NCBI RefSeq assembly: GCF_028610625.1
Contig: NZ_JAQQWU010000022.1
Location: 1 to 39,044 of the forward strand
From: Guptibacillus spartinae
GTDB taxonomy: Bacteria; Bacillota; Bacilli; Bacillales; Guptibacillaceae
DNA: 39,044 nt
Reading direction: 5' to 3'
Shown here: one piece after another, positions 26,901-36,859 of the stretch
How positions within the stretch are numbered: position 1 is the first letter of the stretch
Layout of the letters: each line of letters begins with the position of its first letter
Translations under genes and position numbers: made by a program
The notes under the pieces: generated by a model
Told to the model about the DNA's origin: nothing
The model's input: the letters and a program-made list of their open reading frames with translations, nothing else
Database searches by the model: none

Positions 26901-28928
26901 GTGAGCGAGAATAAAAAGAAAAAGCAGTTAGACCAATATAGCACGACGGATGAAGGCAAAATGACTACAAATCAAGGACTTAAAGTTTCGGAAGATGAAT
27001 TCTCTCTAAAAGCAGGCGAACGCGGCCCAACGCTAATGGAAGATTTTCATTTTAGAGAAAAAATGACGCACTTTGACCATGAGCGCATTCCTGAACGTGT
27101 TGTGCATGCAAGAGGTTTCTCAGCTCATGGGGAGTTTGAAGTCTATGAGTCTCTTGAAGAAATCACAGACGCTGAATTTTTAAAAGATCCTTCCAGAAAA
27201 ACGCCGGTGTTTGTTCGTTTTTCAACAGTGGCAGGTTCAAAAGGGTCTTCTGAAACGGTTCGAGATGTCAGAGGATTTTCAACACGTTTCTATACGGATG
27301 AAGGAAACTATGACTTAGTTGGAAATAACATACCGGTCTTTTTTATACAGGATGCGATTAAATTCCCTGATTTAATTCATGCTGTTAAACCAGAGCCTCA
27401 TAATGGTATGCCTCAAGCTGCTTCTGCTCATGATACATTCTGGGATTTTATTGCGAATAATCAGGAATCCGCCCATATGGCGATGTGGGCAATGTCGGAC
27501 AGAGCTATTCCTAGAAGCTTACGTATGATGGAAGGATTCGGCGTTCATACCTTCCGTTTTGTAAACGCCAAAGGAGAGGCCCGTTTTATTAAGTTTCACT
27601 GGAAACCAAAGTTAGGTATCCATTCCCTTGTGTGGGATGAAGCACAAAAAATCTCGGGTAAAGATGCTGATTTCCATCGTGGGGACTTATATGAGTCTAT
27701 TGAAAATGGTGACTACCCTGAGTGGGAACTGGGTGTGCAAATTATCAATGAAGAAGATGAATTTAAATTCGACTTTGATGTACTAGATCCAACTAAAATT
27801 TGGCCAGAAGAAGATATTCCTGTAAAAATCGTTGGGAAAATGACGTTAAACCGAAACGTTGAAAACGTCTTTGCTGAAAATGAGCAAGTTGCGTTCCATC
27901 CGGGTAACGTTGTAAAAGGGATCGACTTCTCAAATGACCCTCTACTTCAAGGACGCTTGTTCTCTTATACGGATACTCAAATCAACCGTTTTGGTAGCGC
28001 GAATTATCATGAGTTGCCAATTAATCGACCTGTTTGTCCGTTCTTTAACAACCAGCGCGATGGATTTATGCGTCAAACAATTAACAAAGGCCAGGTAAGC
28101 TATCACAAAAATTCTCTTGCTGATAATCAGCCAGAACCAGCTACGGAAGAAGAAGGTGGCTATGTTCATTATCAAGAGAAAGTAGATGGTCATAAGATTC
28201 GAGCACGCAGTGAAAGCTTTAAAGACCATTTCTCTCAGGCCGTTCTTTTCTTTAACAGTATGAGCGATGTGGAAAAAGAACACATTAAGAACGCCTTTAG
28301 CTTTGAGTTAGGCAAGCTAGAAAGTAAGTCGGTTCAGCAACAAGTCGTGGATATGCTTGCGAATATCAATCTAGACCTTTCTCAAACCGTCGCTCAAAAT
28401 ATTGGAGCGAAGGAACCTAAAGAAGGCGGATCCGATATTACAAAAACATCACCTGCGCTTAGTCAATTAAATACAACGTTTACGCCAGATACTAGAAAAG
28501 TGGGCGTGATTGTAGACAATGGCTTTAATGGAGAAGAGCTCATTCAAGTGCTTAATGAACTGAAAGAAAAAGGCATTAAACCAGAACTTATTAGTGATAA
28601 GCGTGGAGTGAAAACCGCTACTGATGGAGCTGAAGCAGAGATTGATCACACGTTCCTGACATGTGATTCTGTTCTTTTTGATGCGATTTACGCAGTTGGT
28701 GGGAATCAGGAAAATAAAGGATTCTATCAATCAGCCAATTACTTTATTAGTGAAGCTTTCTCACATTTTAAACCGATCGGTGGAACACATGAAGGTATGA
28801 AGTGGTTAGAGAATAACGATTTAGTCGGTCAACCTGGAGTTGTCACTGGTAAAGATATGAATGAGTTTGTAAAAGAATTCAGTCAAGCGATTGCGACGCA
28901 TCGCCATTGGGATCGTGAATTAGTATAA
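26901..28928 (+). CDS. katE: Large-subunit haem catalase
   Basis: A 675-aa clade-2 catalase that splits hydrogen peroxide to water and oxygen in the cytosol. MEDFHFREKMTHFDHERIPERVVHARG carries the catalytic histidine (about His69). The distal asparagine is in LVGNNIPVFF, and the proximal haem tyrosine is in RLFSYTDTQ. The extra C-terminal flavodoxin-like domain (about 530-675), seen only in large catalases, begins near KVGVIVDNGFNG. Start is a GTG at 26901 behind GGGAGG; the frame is open to 26832 but without a ribosome site. Flanked by terminators, it stands alone. Confidence 0.95.
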   Translation: MSENKKKKQLDQYSTTDEGKMTTNQGLKVSEDEFSLKAGERGPTLMEDFHFREKMTHFDHERIPERVVHARGFSAHGEFEVYESLEEITDAEFLKDPSRKTPVFVRFSTVAGSKGSSETVRDVRGFSTRFYTDEGNYDLVGNNIPVFFIQDAIKFPDLIHAVKPEPHNGMPQAASAHDTFWDFIANNQESAHMAMWAMSDRAIPRSLRMMEGFGVHTFRFVNAKGEARFIKFHWKPKLGIHSLVWDEAQKISGKDADFHRGDLYESIENGDYPEWELGVQIINEEDEFKFDFDVLDPTKIWPEEDIPVKIVGKMTLNRNVENVFAENEQVAFHPGNVVKGIDFSNDPLLQGRLFSYTDTQINRFGSANYHELPINRPVCPFFNNQRDGFMRQTINKGQVSYHKNSLADNQPEPATEEEGGYVHYQEKVDGHKIRARSESFKDHFSQAVLFFNSMSDVEKEHIKNAFSFELGKLESKSVQQQVVDMLANINLDLSQTVAQNIGAKEPKEGGSDITKTSPALSQLNTTFTPDTRKVGVIVDNGFNGEELIQVLNELKEKGIKPELISDKRGVKTATDGAEAEIDHTFLTCDSVLFDAIYAVGGNQENKGFYQSANYFISEAFSHFKPIGGTHEGMKWLENNDLVGQPGVVTGKDMNEFVKEFSQAIATHRHWDRELV

Positions 28929-28936
28929 ATTCAATC

Positions 28937-28970
28937 TAAAAAAGGTAGCCTCTCGGGGCTACCTTTTTTC
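28937..28970. terminator. Bidirectional terminator between katE and the dehydrogenase gene
   Basis: AAAAAAGGTAGCC and GGCTACCTTTTTT form a perfect stem around a short loop. A- and T-runs flank it, so it serves both convergent genes. Confidence 0.92.
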
Positions 28971-28971
28971 A

Positions 28972-30189
28972 TTACCTCTTCAACATTCCATGGGGATCAA
29001 TGACAAATTTCTTTGATACTCCACTATCAAATTCCTGATAGCCTTGAGGTGCTTCATCTAAACTGATAACGGTTGCATTTACGGCCTTTGCAATATCGGC
29101 TTTGCCATTTAAAATCGCCATCATTAATTGACGATGATACTGCATCACAGGCGTTTGCCCTGTTACAAAATGATGGGCTTTTGACCAGCCAAGTCCAAAT
29201 CTTACTTTAAGGGATCCTTGCTTGGCATCTTTATCATCTGCTCCGGGATCCTCTGTTACATATAACCCAGGTATACCCATCTTTCCTCCAGCCTCTACAA
29301 CATCCATCATCGTATTTAGCACAATAGCCGGCTGCTCTTCGTTATCTGTTCCGTGTCCATAAGCTTCAAATCCAACTGCATCAATGGCACAATCGACTTC
29401 AGGTATACCGAGAATTTGTTCAATTTGTTCACCTGGGTCATTGTGTTCTTTGAGATTAATTGTTTCACAACCGAAGCTTCGGGCCTGAGCGAGACGTTCT
29501 TCTTTTAAATCGCCTACGATCACAACCGCAGCACCGAGCAATTGAGCGGAATGGGCTGCAGCAAGTCCAACTGGTCCTGCTCCCGCTACATACACAGTGG
29601 AACCAGTTGTCACTCCTGCACTAATCGCTCCATGGTAGCCGGTAGGGAAAATATCCGATAGCATCGTTAAATCGAGAATTTTCTCCATCGCTTTTTCTTT
29701 ATTAGGGAAGGGGAGTAATTGGAAATCTGCATAAGGCACCATCACGTATTCGGATTGTCCGCCTACCCAGCCGCCCATATCGACGTATCCATAAGCAGCA
29801 CCCGGACGTTCGGGGTTCACGTTCTGACAAATATGGGTATCCTGACGTTTACACATTTTGCATCGCCCGCACGCTACGTTGAATGGAACGGAGACAATAT
29901 CTCCTTTTTTAATAAATTCCACATCTCTACCAACTTCAATAACTTCACCTGTAATTTCATGACCGAGTACTAAACCGGATGGAGCTGTTGTACGACCGCG
30001 AACCATATGCTGATCGCTCCCGCATATATTCGTTACGATATTTTTCAAGATCACCCCGTGCTCACATTTACGACCGACGTTGCTTTTTGGAACACCTGGA
30101 CCCTCACGAAGAACTAAATCCGGATAGCTAATATCCTGAACTTCTACACGACCTTCACCTGTATAGACGACACCGCGATTTCCTGCCAT
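28972..30189 (-). CDS. Zinc-dependent, glutathione-independent formaldehyde dehydrogenase-like enzyme
   Basis: A 405-aa medium-chain zinc dehydrogenase. The catalytic zinc ligands sit in NICGSDQH near 54-61 and GHEITGEV near 75-82, and the structural zinc cysteines are in CGRCKMCKRQDTHIC near 108-122. The NAD-binding AGAGPVGLAAA lies near 203-213. The insert VDCAIDAVGFEAYGHG and the LGWSKAHHFVTGQTPVMQYH region are typical of the Pseudomonas FdhA branch, which oxidises or dismutates formaldehyde with tightly bound NAD. The exact substrate here is not certain. A strong AAAAGGAGG site precedes the ATG. It is convergent with katE and divergent from the yeaC operon. Confidence 0.88.
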   Translation of the reverse strand: MAGNRGVVYTGEGRVEVQDISYPDLVLREGPGVPKSNVGRKCEHGVILKNIVTNICGSDQHMVRGRTTAPSGLVLGHEITGEVIEVGRDVEFIKKGDIVSVPFNVACGRCKMCKRQDTHICQNVNPERPGAAYGYVDMGGWVGGQSEYVMVPYADFQLLPFPNKEKAMEKILDLTMLSDIFPTGYHGAISAGVTTGSTVYVAGAGPVGLAAAHSAQLLGAAVVIVGDLKEERLAQARSFGCETINLKEHNDPGEQIEQILGIPEVDCAIDAVGFEAYGHGTDNEEQPAIVLNTMMDVVEAGGKMGIPGLYVTEDPGADDKDAKQGSLKVRFGLGWSKAHHFVTGQTPVMQYHRQLMMAILNGKADIAKAVNATVISLDEAPQGYQEFDSGVSKKFVIDPHGMLKR

Positions 30190-30552
30190 TTGTATTCCTC
30201 CTTTTCGTTTTTAGACGAGTGGGACGGGAGGCATAGGATGACCTTATGTACTCACCTCATTGTAGTGGTATGAAGCTTCGAAATTCTTTTGATGTTATCA
30301 TCTGTAGGGTGCATTCCCTTTTTCATCCAGTATAAAACGATGAGTCATGCCGCTGGTGTCATTGTAGGAGTGGTGAAAAATGAAAATAAAGGAAAACTTA
30401 CTTCTTATTAACGTGACGAAAGACTTTTTTGTTACAATAAGGTTATGAGTATTCAGACATTTATCCATACCACTTTTATGCATAGATGATAGGAAATGAG
30501 ACCTATTTTTAGGATGTTTAACCGCAGATCAAGATTATTGGAGGAATCAATT
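30190..30552. promoter_or_regulatory. Divergent intergenic region before yeaC
   Basis: The only clear motif in this gap is an extended -10 on the plus strand, TGTTACAAT (TACAAT at 30433-30438), with a weak -35 19 bp upstream (TTAACG). It would drive the yeaC operon. No promoter of the minus-strand dehydrogenase could be assigned, and no gene lies here. Confidence 0.45.
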
Positions 30553-31527
30553 ATGAGTTCATCGTACCAGTTTGATGCATATCATCCAGCTGTTAAGCAA
30601 GTCATTGAAAATATTGAAAAGGTGATGGTGGGGAAGCGAGATGTCACCGAGCTAAGTTTGGTTGCGTTACTTGCTGGTAGCCATGTGCTACTTGAAGATG
30701 TACCTGGTGTAGGAAAAACGATGATGGTTCGTGCTCTGGCTAAATCAGTTGGTGCTCAGTTCAATCGCATTCAGTTCACACCAGATTTGCTACCTTCCGA
30801 CTTAACTGGTGTTTCCATCTTTAATCAACGTGAAATGAAATTTGAATTTCGAAAAGGTCCGCTTCTAGGTCATATTATTTTGGCTGATGAAATCAATCGA
30901 ACGTCGCCCAAAACACAGTCAGCTCTCCTTGAGGGAATGGAAGAGGGGAATGTAACTGTTGATGGAGAAACTCATATTCTCCCACAGCCGTTTTTTGTGA
31001 TGGCGACCCAGAACCCGATTGAATATGAAGGAACATATCCGTTGCCAGAGGCTCAGCTTGATCGCTTTCTATTAAAGTTACGAATGGGTTACCCTTCTCC
31101 GGAAGAAGAGCTTGAAGTTTTAAATCGTACCGAGCACGCCCATCCAATTGATTCGATCGGCACCGCTCTTGAGCTTCAAGAACTGCTTGACATGCAGAAA
31201 AAGGTAAAGGCTGTTTTTGTTGATGAGTCGGTGAAGCAATACATTATTGATGTTGTAAGTAGAACCAGAAATAATACATCGATTTATCTAGGCGCCAGCC
31301 CACGTGGTTCTCTTTCTTTGATGAAAGCGTGTCAGGCGTATGCATTTATGCGCAATCGTGATTACGTCCTACCAGATGACGTGAAATTTTTAGCTCCTTA
31401 TGTCTTATCTCATCGCATTATTCTAAAATCGGAAGCCGCATTTGAAGGGCAGAAGCCAGAAGAGATTATTAAAGAAATTCTTCATCGGGTTCGTGTACCT
31501 CTTCGGAGGGAAGAGAAAGTGAAATGA
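30553..31527 (+). CDS. yeaC: MoxR-family AAA+ ATPase (YeaC-like)
   Basis: A 324-aa AAA+ ATPase of the MoxR group. The Walker A VPGVGKTMM near 54-62, Walker B ILADEINRTSPK near 107-118, sensor 1 MATQNPIEYEGTYPLPEAQLDRF near 149-171 and the C-terminal lid helix typical of the family are all visible. MoxR ATPases act as chaperones with DUF58/VWA partners. The ATG at 30553 follows TTGGAGGA; the longer frame from 30496 adds a non-conserved arginine-rich leader. It forms an overlapping operon with yeaD and yebA, as in B. subtilis. Confidence 0.92.
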   Translation: MSSSYQFDAYHPAVKQVIENIEKVMVGKRDVTELSLVALLAGSHVLLEDVPGVGKTMMVRALAKSVGAQFNRIQFTPDLLPSDLTGVSIFNQREMKFEFRKGPLLGHIILADEINRTSPKTQSALLEGMEEGNVTVDGETHILPQPFFVMATQNPIEYEGTYPLPEAQLDRFLLKLRMGYPSPEEELEVLNRTEHAHPIDSIGTALELQELLDMQKKVKAVFVDESVKQYIIDVVSRTRNNTSIYLGASPRGSLSLMKACQAYAFMRNRDYVLPDDVKFLAPYVLSHRIILKSEAAFEGQKPEEIIKEILHRVRVPLRREEKVK

Positions 31528-32774
31528 GAGACAAGCTTGCCAATAATAGAGTGTTAAAGTTCTTCTTTTTAGGGCTTCTTTTTCTCCTTACTTTTTCTTA
31601 TGCCATGTTTCAGGGAGGCTTTGTAAGCTGGTTTCTTTTCTATAGCTTTCTCCCTTTTGTTATCTATTCTTTCCTTCTCATTTTTTACCCGCTGAAGGCT
31701 ATTAAGATAACGCGTGATGTGAGCCACACGGAATTAACAGATGGTCAGGAGTTAACGGTAACGATACACATCGAACGAAGTAGTCGCTTTCCACTTTTTT
31801 ATTTAGTGGTGGAAGATGTGCTACCTGAAAGACTCGTATCCTATGCAAAAGAGTCGTCATCAAACTATCAAAAGCGATCGCTCGCTCTATTGCTTCCAAT
31901 GTTTAGAAAAAAGTTAACTTTTCGCTACACCATTCAATCCATTCCAAGAGGAGAATATTATTTTAGGAAAATCCGCTGTAAAACAGGTGATTTATTTGGA
32001 TTTATTCAACATGACAATGTGGTTAAGAAAGAGCAAGCGATTTATGTTCTGCCAAACTATCAAGAAATCTCATGGTCGCCTTATAATCAGCAGATTTCAG
32101 GGACAAGACCATCTCCTAGAAAAGCGGATTTAGATTACTCGACTGCTGTAAGTGTGAGAGATTACGTACCTGGAGACAAACTGTCGTGGATTGACTGGAA
32201 AGCAACAGCGCGTGGCTCGAAATTACTCACGAAGCAATTTGAACAGCAAATTAGTCAGGACTATATGGTATTTCTAGATCGAGAAACAGCACACTACGGT
32301 CGGGTCGAATCTCCTTTGTTTGAGAAAGCAGTTAAACTTGCTGCTTCTGTGACAAATGCTGCATTAAAGCAAAATGCGATGATTGGACTTGTTTCGTCGG
32401 GTAAGGATCACTCGGTTTTAAGCATTAATGGAGGAAAAGCGCAACGGAGGAGAGTGTTTCATCACTTAGCCCGAGTTCAAGCGAATGGGAGTACGACGTT
32501 CGATACGGTTGTTAAAAGAGAAGCGCACCATTTTCCGGCAGGAACAGGTGTGGTGATGATTAGTCCTTCAATCGAAGGATCGTTTACCTCAACGTTGAAA
32601 GAGCTCGTTGCCCGAAAGGTCCAAGTTGAGTTTTTTTATGTGGCTGAGCACATTACGTTGGAGCAGCAAGCTGAAATTAATCAGCTCATGCAGTATGGAA
32701 TTAAGGCTCACGTGATAGTCGGAAATTCATTTAGTGAGGAGTTAAAAGGGGGTGGAAAGCGTGCAACAAGCTAA
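31524..32774 (+). CDS. yeaD: DUF58 protein (YeaD-like)
   Basis: A 416-aa protein with two N-terminal membrane helices (about 10-50) and an Ig-like or beta-rich stretch. Its DUF58 block is VRDYVPGDKLSWIDWKATARGSKLLTKQFE near 207-236. A VWA-like C-terminal domain follows. It is the usual partner of the MoxR ATPase encoded next to it. The start overlaps the yeaC stop (ATGA), and its end overlaps yebA by 23 nt. The function is not established; a cell-envelope role is a guess. Confidence 0.9.
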   Translation: MRDKLANNRVLKFFFLGLLFLLTFSYAMFQGGFVSWFLFYSFLPFVIYSFLLIFYPLKAIKITRDVSHTELTDGQELTVTIHIERSSRFPLFYLVVEDVLPERLVSYAKESSSNYQKRSLALLLPMFRKKLTFRYTIQSIPRGEYYFRKIRCKTGDLFGFIQHDNVVKKEQAIYVLPNYQEISWSPYNQQISGTRPSPRKADLDYSTAVSVRDYVPGDKLSWIDWKATARGSKLLTKQFEQQISQDYMVFLDRETAHYGRVESPLFEKAVKLAASVTNAALKQNAMIGLVSSGKDHSVLSINGGKAQRRRVFHHLARVQANGSTTFDTVVKREAHHFPAGTGVVMISPSIEGSFTSTLKELVARKVQVEFFYVAEHITLEQQAEINQLMQYGIKAHVIVGNSFSEELKGGGKRATS

Positions 32775-34929
32775 TGAAAAAACAGACTGGTTTTACGCTC
32801 TTCTCCTCTACGGGTTAGGTTTTCTATTATTCTGGGAATGGCTACGGCCACTCTCGATTATTTCGGATACAGGTCAATCTGAAATTTTTATCTTATTTAC
32901 CGCTTTTTTGTTTTTGCTTTCGTATTTTCAACTGCCATTTTGGCTGTCCTTTCCGATCAAAGGCGTCGCGATGGTCTATGCCTTGCATGAAATGTTCTTT
33001 CCTGGCTCCTTCTTTGACTTTTTGTGGCTTAATTACTTTCTATCGGACCTTTCTCAGAATGTAGGTTTTTTATTCGATGGCCGATTTGATCGCCTCTCGA
33101 ATGTATTTCGAACGTCATTGTTTTTTGTTTTACTTTGGCTCATTAGCTACTTAATGCAGTATTGGTTGATACAAACAAGAAGGATCTTCTTATTTCTGTT
33201 AGTAACGATTGTCTACATTTCAGTGATTGATACGTTTACAACTTATGAAGCCGACCAGGCCATTATTCGCATTGTCATTATCGGTTTTGTATTACTTGGT
33301 TTACTGCAAATTCTCCGCATTCAAGAACAGGAGGGTGTTTCATTTTCGAAAGGGCGCTTCCCTGTCTACTGGCTCATGCCACTGGTCATTGTCATTGCGT
33401 TCTCCTCTTTATTTGGTTATATTGCGCCGAAAGCAGAACCTCAGTGGCCAGATCCTGTCCCCTTTTTGAAAAAAACGACTGGAGATGATGGCGTAGGGAA
33501 TAACGGGGACGGTATTAGCAAGATTGGTTACGGAGAGGATGATTCTCAGCTTGGTGGCCCCTTTGTGATGGACGATACGTCGGTATTCACCGCACAAATT
33601 AAAGACAGAGGCTACTGGCGAGTTGAAACGAAGGATGTTTACACAGGAAAAGGGTGGGAATCTTCCGTACGTGACCGCGTGATGTTTGAAGGGAGTACAG
33701 AAACGTTATTTGAAGATGACGTGGAAGTAGAAGCCTTTGATATGAAGATGAACATGACAGGAAATGAAGAATTTGATTTCATTGTCCATCCTGGCCAGGT
33801 AACTTCGATTGAAACAGGAAAAGACGTACAGCTCCTTGAAAATCCCTTAACGGGAAAAGTGTTTACGCAAAACCTTGGTGAATCGGTTGTTCTTGATAAT
33901 TATAACTTAGAATATGAATCACCTACGTTTTCAGAAAAAATGTTACGAGAAGCATCAACTGAATATCCAGAACGACTTGCGAATACGTATCTTCAATTAC
34001 CTGAAACTCTTCCAGAAAGAGTAGGAGCTCTTGCTGAAGAGATAACGAGTGAAGAGGATAACCCTTATGATCAAGCACGAGCAATTGAAAATTACTTCGT
34101 TGGAAATGGGTTTGTATATGAAACAACTGATGTTGCTATTCCAGGTGAAAATGATGACTATGTTGATCAGTTTCTTTTTGAAACGCAGCTCGGTTACTGT
34201 GATAACTTCTCAAGTTCGATGACTGTTCTTTTGCGAAGCCTCGGCATTCCAGCGAGATGGGTGAAAGGATTTACGGAAGGCGAATTTGTTGCCGCTGCAG
34301 GTGACTATCGTGAATACGAAGTAACAAATAATAATGCGCATTCATGGGTCGAAGCTTATTTTCCTGAAGTAGGATGGGTTCCTTTTGAACCAACGCGTGG
34401 TTTCTCGAACCAGGCTAACTTTGTTAGTGATTATAATGATGATGAAGCGACAAATACAGAGACGCCGGATCCAGCTCAATCTGAGGAAGAGCAGGTACAG
34501 CAACAAGAACAGCAGCCTGAGGAAAAGGCAGCAACAGGATCGTCATCGTCTTCATTTGAATGGTCGGTGTGGTATACGGTTGTGCTCATTGGGATTTTTC
34601 TTCTCTTATGCTACCTCGCAGTTAAGAACTACAAGAAATGGTTAAAGCGATTAATCATTTCAAAATATAAGAAACGGGATGATGATAAAGCATTATCTGA
34701 AGCTTACTTCCGACTGCTATGGTTGCTCGACTTGCACGGCATTAAACGTGGCGCAAACCAGACGCTTAGAGAGTATGCTGTTCAAGTTGATCAGAAGCTT
34801 CATACAAAAGATATGAAAGAATTAACCCGTCATTATGAAGAGAATTACTATCGTGGGAAAACGACTAATGACAGCTGGGGTGAAATGAAGAAATTGTGGG
34901 AAAATTTAATTAAAAAGATGCAATCTTGA
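32752..34929 (+). CDS. yebA: Membrane-bound transglutaminase-like protein (YebA-like)
   Basis: A 725-aa membrane protein. About six N-terminal hydrophobic helices (to residue ~225) precede a large outside domain. A transglutaminase core near 475-545 shows the catalytic cysteine in LGYCDNFSSSMTVLLRSLGIPARWVKGF, the histidine in NNAHSWVEAYFPEVGW and the aspartate or equivalent in the FEPTRGF strand. A glutamine- and glutamate-rich linker (about 570-605), one more helix near 608-628 and a DUF4129-like cytosolic tail follow. The GTG at 32752 lies nine bases after GTGAGGAG; the GTG at 32761 is an alternative. It is third in the yeaC-yeaD-yebA operon. Substrate unknown. Confidence 0.9.
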   Translation: MESVQQANEKTDWFYALLLYGLGFLLFWEWLRPLSIISDTGQSEIFILFTAFLFLLSYFQLPFWLSFPIKGVAMVYALHEMFFPGSFFDFLWLNYFLSDLSQNVGFLFDGRFDRLSNVFRTSLFFVLLWLISYLMQYWLIQTRRIFLFLLVTIVYISVIDTFTTYEADQAIIRIVIIGFVLLGLLQILRIQEQEGVSFSKGRFPVYWLMPLVIVIAFSSLFGYIAPKAEPQWPDPVPFLKKTTGDDGVGNNGDGISKIGYGEDDSQLGGPFVMDDTSVFTAQIKDRGYWRVETKDVYTGKGWESSVRDRVMFEGSTETLFEDDVEVEAFDMKMNMTGNEEFDFIVHPGQVTSIETGKDVQLLENPLTGKVFTQNLGESVVLDNYNLEYESPTFSEKMLREASTEYPERLANTYLQLPETLPERVGALAEEITSEEDNPYDQARAIENYFVGNGFVYETTDVAIPGENDDYVDQFLFETQLGYCDNFSSSMTVLLRSLGIPARWVKGFTEGEFVAAAGDYREYEVTNNNAHSWVEAYFPEVGWVPFEPTRGFSNQANFVSDYNDDEATNTETPDPAQSEEEQVQQQEQQPEEKAATGSSSSSFEWSVWYTVVLIGIFLLLCYLAVKNYKKWLKRLIISKYKKRDDDKALSEAYFRLLWLLDLHGIKRGANQTLREYAVQVDQKLHTKDMKELTRHYEENYYRGKTTNDSWGEMKKLWENLIKKMQS

Positions 34930-34983
34930 CCGCTGTATAGACGGTTGATAGAATGAATCCATAGTTTGAACAGAAAGTTGTAA

Positions 34984-35119
34984 CCTTCGTATATCCCTGG
35001 GAATAAGGCCCAGAAGTCTCTACCGGATCACCGTAAATGATCTGACTATGAAGGCAGATACTCCTCGTATAAGCGCCAGGATTCTGCCTTTGTACCATGG
35101 CAGAGTTCTGGCTTTTTTA
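34984..35119 (+). promoter_or_regulatory. Guanine riboswitch before guaA
   Basis: The aptamer (34984-35054) has P1 CCTTCGTA/TATGAAGG, the P2 and P3 hairpins with the loop signatures GAATAAGG and CCGTAAA, and core bases GTCTCTACC. The base before TATGAAGG is C (GAC-TATG), the guanine-type discriminator; adenine types have U. A strong terminator follows (35074-35118: GCCAGGATTCTGCC with GGCAGAGTTCTGGC, then six T). Ligand binding should stop transcription into guaA. Confidence 0.93.
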
Positions 35120-35218
35120 TATAACTTGGAGGTTAGAGGTTGAAAAGCTTATCAATCTTTCGTTTTTTATTCGATTTTGGAAATGCTACTAGAGACTAAA
35201 TAGAAGTGAGGGAATGAG

Positions 35219-36757
35219 ATGTTAGAAGAACAGGAATCCATTATTGTCCTCGATTTTGGTGGGCAGTACAATCAACTCATTGCGAGACGTATTCGTGATC
35301 TTGGCGTATTTAGTGAATTGCATCCGAACACAATTACGGCCGAAGAAGTTAAGAAGATAAACCCGAAAGGAATCATTTTCTCGGGTGGCCCGAACAGTGT
35401 GTATGGAGAAGGTGCACCGCGCTGTGATGAAGAAATTTTCGAACTCGGTATTCCGGTTCTTGGAATCTGTTATGGCATGCAATTGATGACGCACCACTTT
35501 GGTGGAAGTGTAGAAGCAGCCACACATCGTGAGTATGGAAAGGCAATGCTTACCATTACCGATAAGTCCCCTTTATATGATGGTCTACCAGAAGAACAAT
35601 CTGTATGGATGAGCCACGGTGATTTAGTGAAAGCACCACCTGAAGGATTTGAGATAGCTGCAACAAATCAATCTTGTCCAGTAGCTGCAATGAGTGACGC
35701 TTCTCGTCACCTATATGGCGTTCAATTCCATCCAGAAGTTCGTCATACAGAGTATGGAAACGAATTGTTAAAGAATTTCGTGTACAAGGTATGTGAATGC
35801 AAAGGTGAATGGTCAATGGAGAATTTCATTGATGAGCAAATCGATACAATCCGTGAAGCGGTTGGAAATAAAAAAGTTCTTTGTGCGCTAAGTGGCGGGG
35901 TCGATTCTTCTGTAGTAGCGGCGTTAATTCACCGAGCGATTGGTGATCAGCTAACTTGTATGTTCGTGGATCATGGCCTTCTTCGTAAGGGTGAGGCAGA
36001 CAGCGTTATGAAAACCTTTGGTGAAGGATTCGACATGAACCTGATCAAAATTGACGCGGCAGAGCGTTTTCTTACAAAGCTAAAAGGCGTAACGGATCCA
36101 GAGAAGAAACGTAAAATTATTGGTAACGAATTTATCTATGTGTTTGAAGAAGAATCTGAAAAGCTAGAAGACATGTCCTTCTTGGCACAAGGAACACTTT
36201 ATACAGATATCGTTGAGAGTGGGACAGCAACGGCTCAAACGATTAAATCTCACCACAATGTAGGTGGGCTGCCTGAGGATATGAAGCTCGATTTAATTGA
36301 GCCGTTAAATATGCTTTTCAAAGATGAGGTTCGTAAAGTAGGAACAGAGCTTGGTCTTCCTGACGAAATCGTTTGGAGACAGCCATTCCCAGGCCCTGGT
36401 CTTGGTATCCGAGTCATTGGAGAAGTGACGGAAGAAAAGTTAAAAGTCGTTCGTGAATCAGATGCGATCCTTCGTGATGAAATCAAAAAGGCTGGCCTTG
36501 ATCGTGATATCTGGCAGTATTTCACGGCACTTCCTGATTTCCGAAGTGTGGGTGTAATGGGAGATGCAAGAACTTACGATTACACGATCGGTGTTCGTGC
36601 TGTAACGTCTATTGATGGCATGACCTCAGATTGGGCGCGTATACCATTTGAAGTTCTTGAAATTATTTCTACAAGAATTGTCAACGAAGTGGATCACGTT
36701 AACCGCGTGGTGTATGATATTACTTCTAAGCCACCGGCTACGATTGAGTGGGAGTAA
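35219..36757 (+). CDS. guaA: GMP synthase (glutamine-hydrolysing)
   Basis: A 512-aa enzyme that converts XMP to GMP using glutamine and ATP. The N-terminal class I amidotransferase shows its nucleophile in [10 protein letters not shown] near 82-91 and the His-Glu pair in VQFHPE near 168-173. The ATP pyrophosphatase domain has the SGGVDSSV P-loop near 224-231. The C-terminal dimerisation domain carries [12 protein letters not shown] and ends [11 protein letters not shown]. It is preceded by its own guanine riboswitch, so the end product's base represses it. Start ATG at 35219 with GTGAGGGA upstream. Confidence 0.98.
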   Translation: MLEEQESIIVLDFGGQYNQLIARRIRDLGVFSELHPNTITAEEVKKINPKGIIFSGGPNSVYGEGAPRCDEEIFELGIPVLGICYGMQLMTHHFGGSVEAATHREYGKAMLTITDKSPLYDGLPEEQSVWMSHGDLVKAPPEGFEIAATNQSCPVAAMSDASRHLYGVQFHPEVRHTEYGNELLKNFVYKVCECKGEWSMENFIDEQIDTIREAVGNKKVLCALSGGVDSSVVAALIHRAIGDQLTCMFVDHGLLRKGEADSVMKTFGEGFDMNLIKIDAAERFLTKLKGVTDPEKKRKIIGNEFIYVFEEESEKLEDMSFLAQGTLYTDIVESGTATAQTIKSHHNVGGLPEDMKLDLIEPLNMLFKDEVRKVGTELGLPDEIVWRQPFPGPGLGIRVIGEVTEEKLKVVRESDAILRDEIKKAGLDRDIWQYFTALPDFRSVGVMGDARTYDYTIGVRAVTSIDGMTSDWARIPFEVLEIISTRIVNEVDHVNRVVYDITSKPPATIEWE

Positions 36758-36800
36758 ACACGAACAAAAAATATAATAAATAGATAAAATGTTCGTGTTT
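36756..36800 (+). terminator. Possible terminator after guaA
   Basis: AAACACGAAC overlapping the guaA stop pairs with GTTCGTGTTT about 25 nt later. The loop is long and AT-rich and the T-run is short, so termination may be partial. Confidence 0.4.
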
Positions 36801-36804
36801 TGTG

Positions 36805-36833
36805 TTGACGGCACGTTAGATAGCTGATACACT
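36805..36833 (+). promoter_or_regulatory. Promoter of pbuG
   Basis: TTGACG (36805-36810) and TACACT (36828-36833) are 17 bp apart, directly upstream of the pbuG riboswitch. Confidence 0.65.
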
Positions 36834-36859
36834 ACAAAAGTAATTAAATAGAACGACCA

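Noticed and set aside
30298-30483. A 61-codon minus-strand frame before yeaC
   Set aside because: It overlaps the predicted yeaC promoter, has no ribosome site and no family resemblance.
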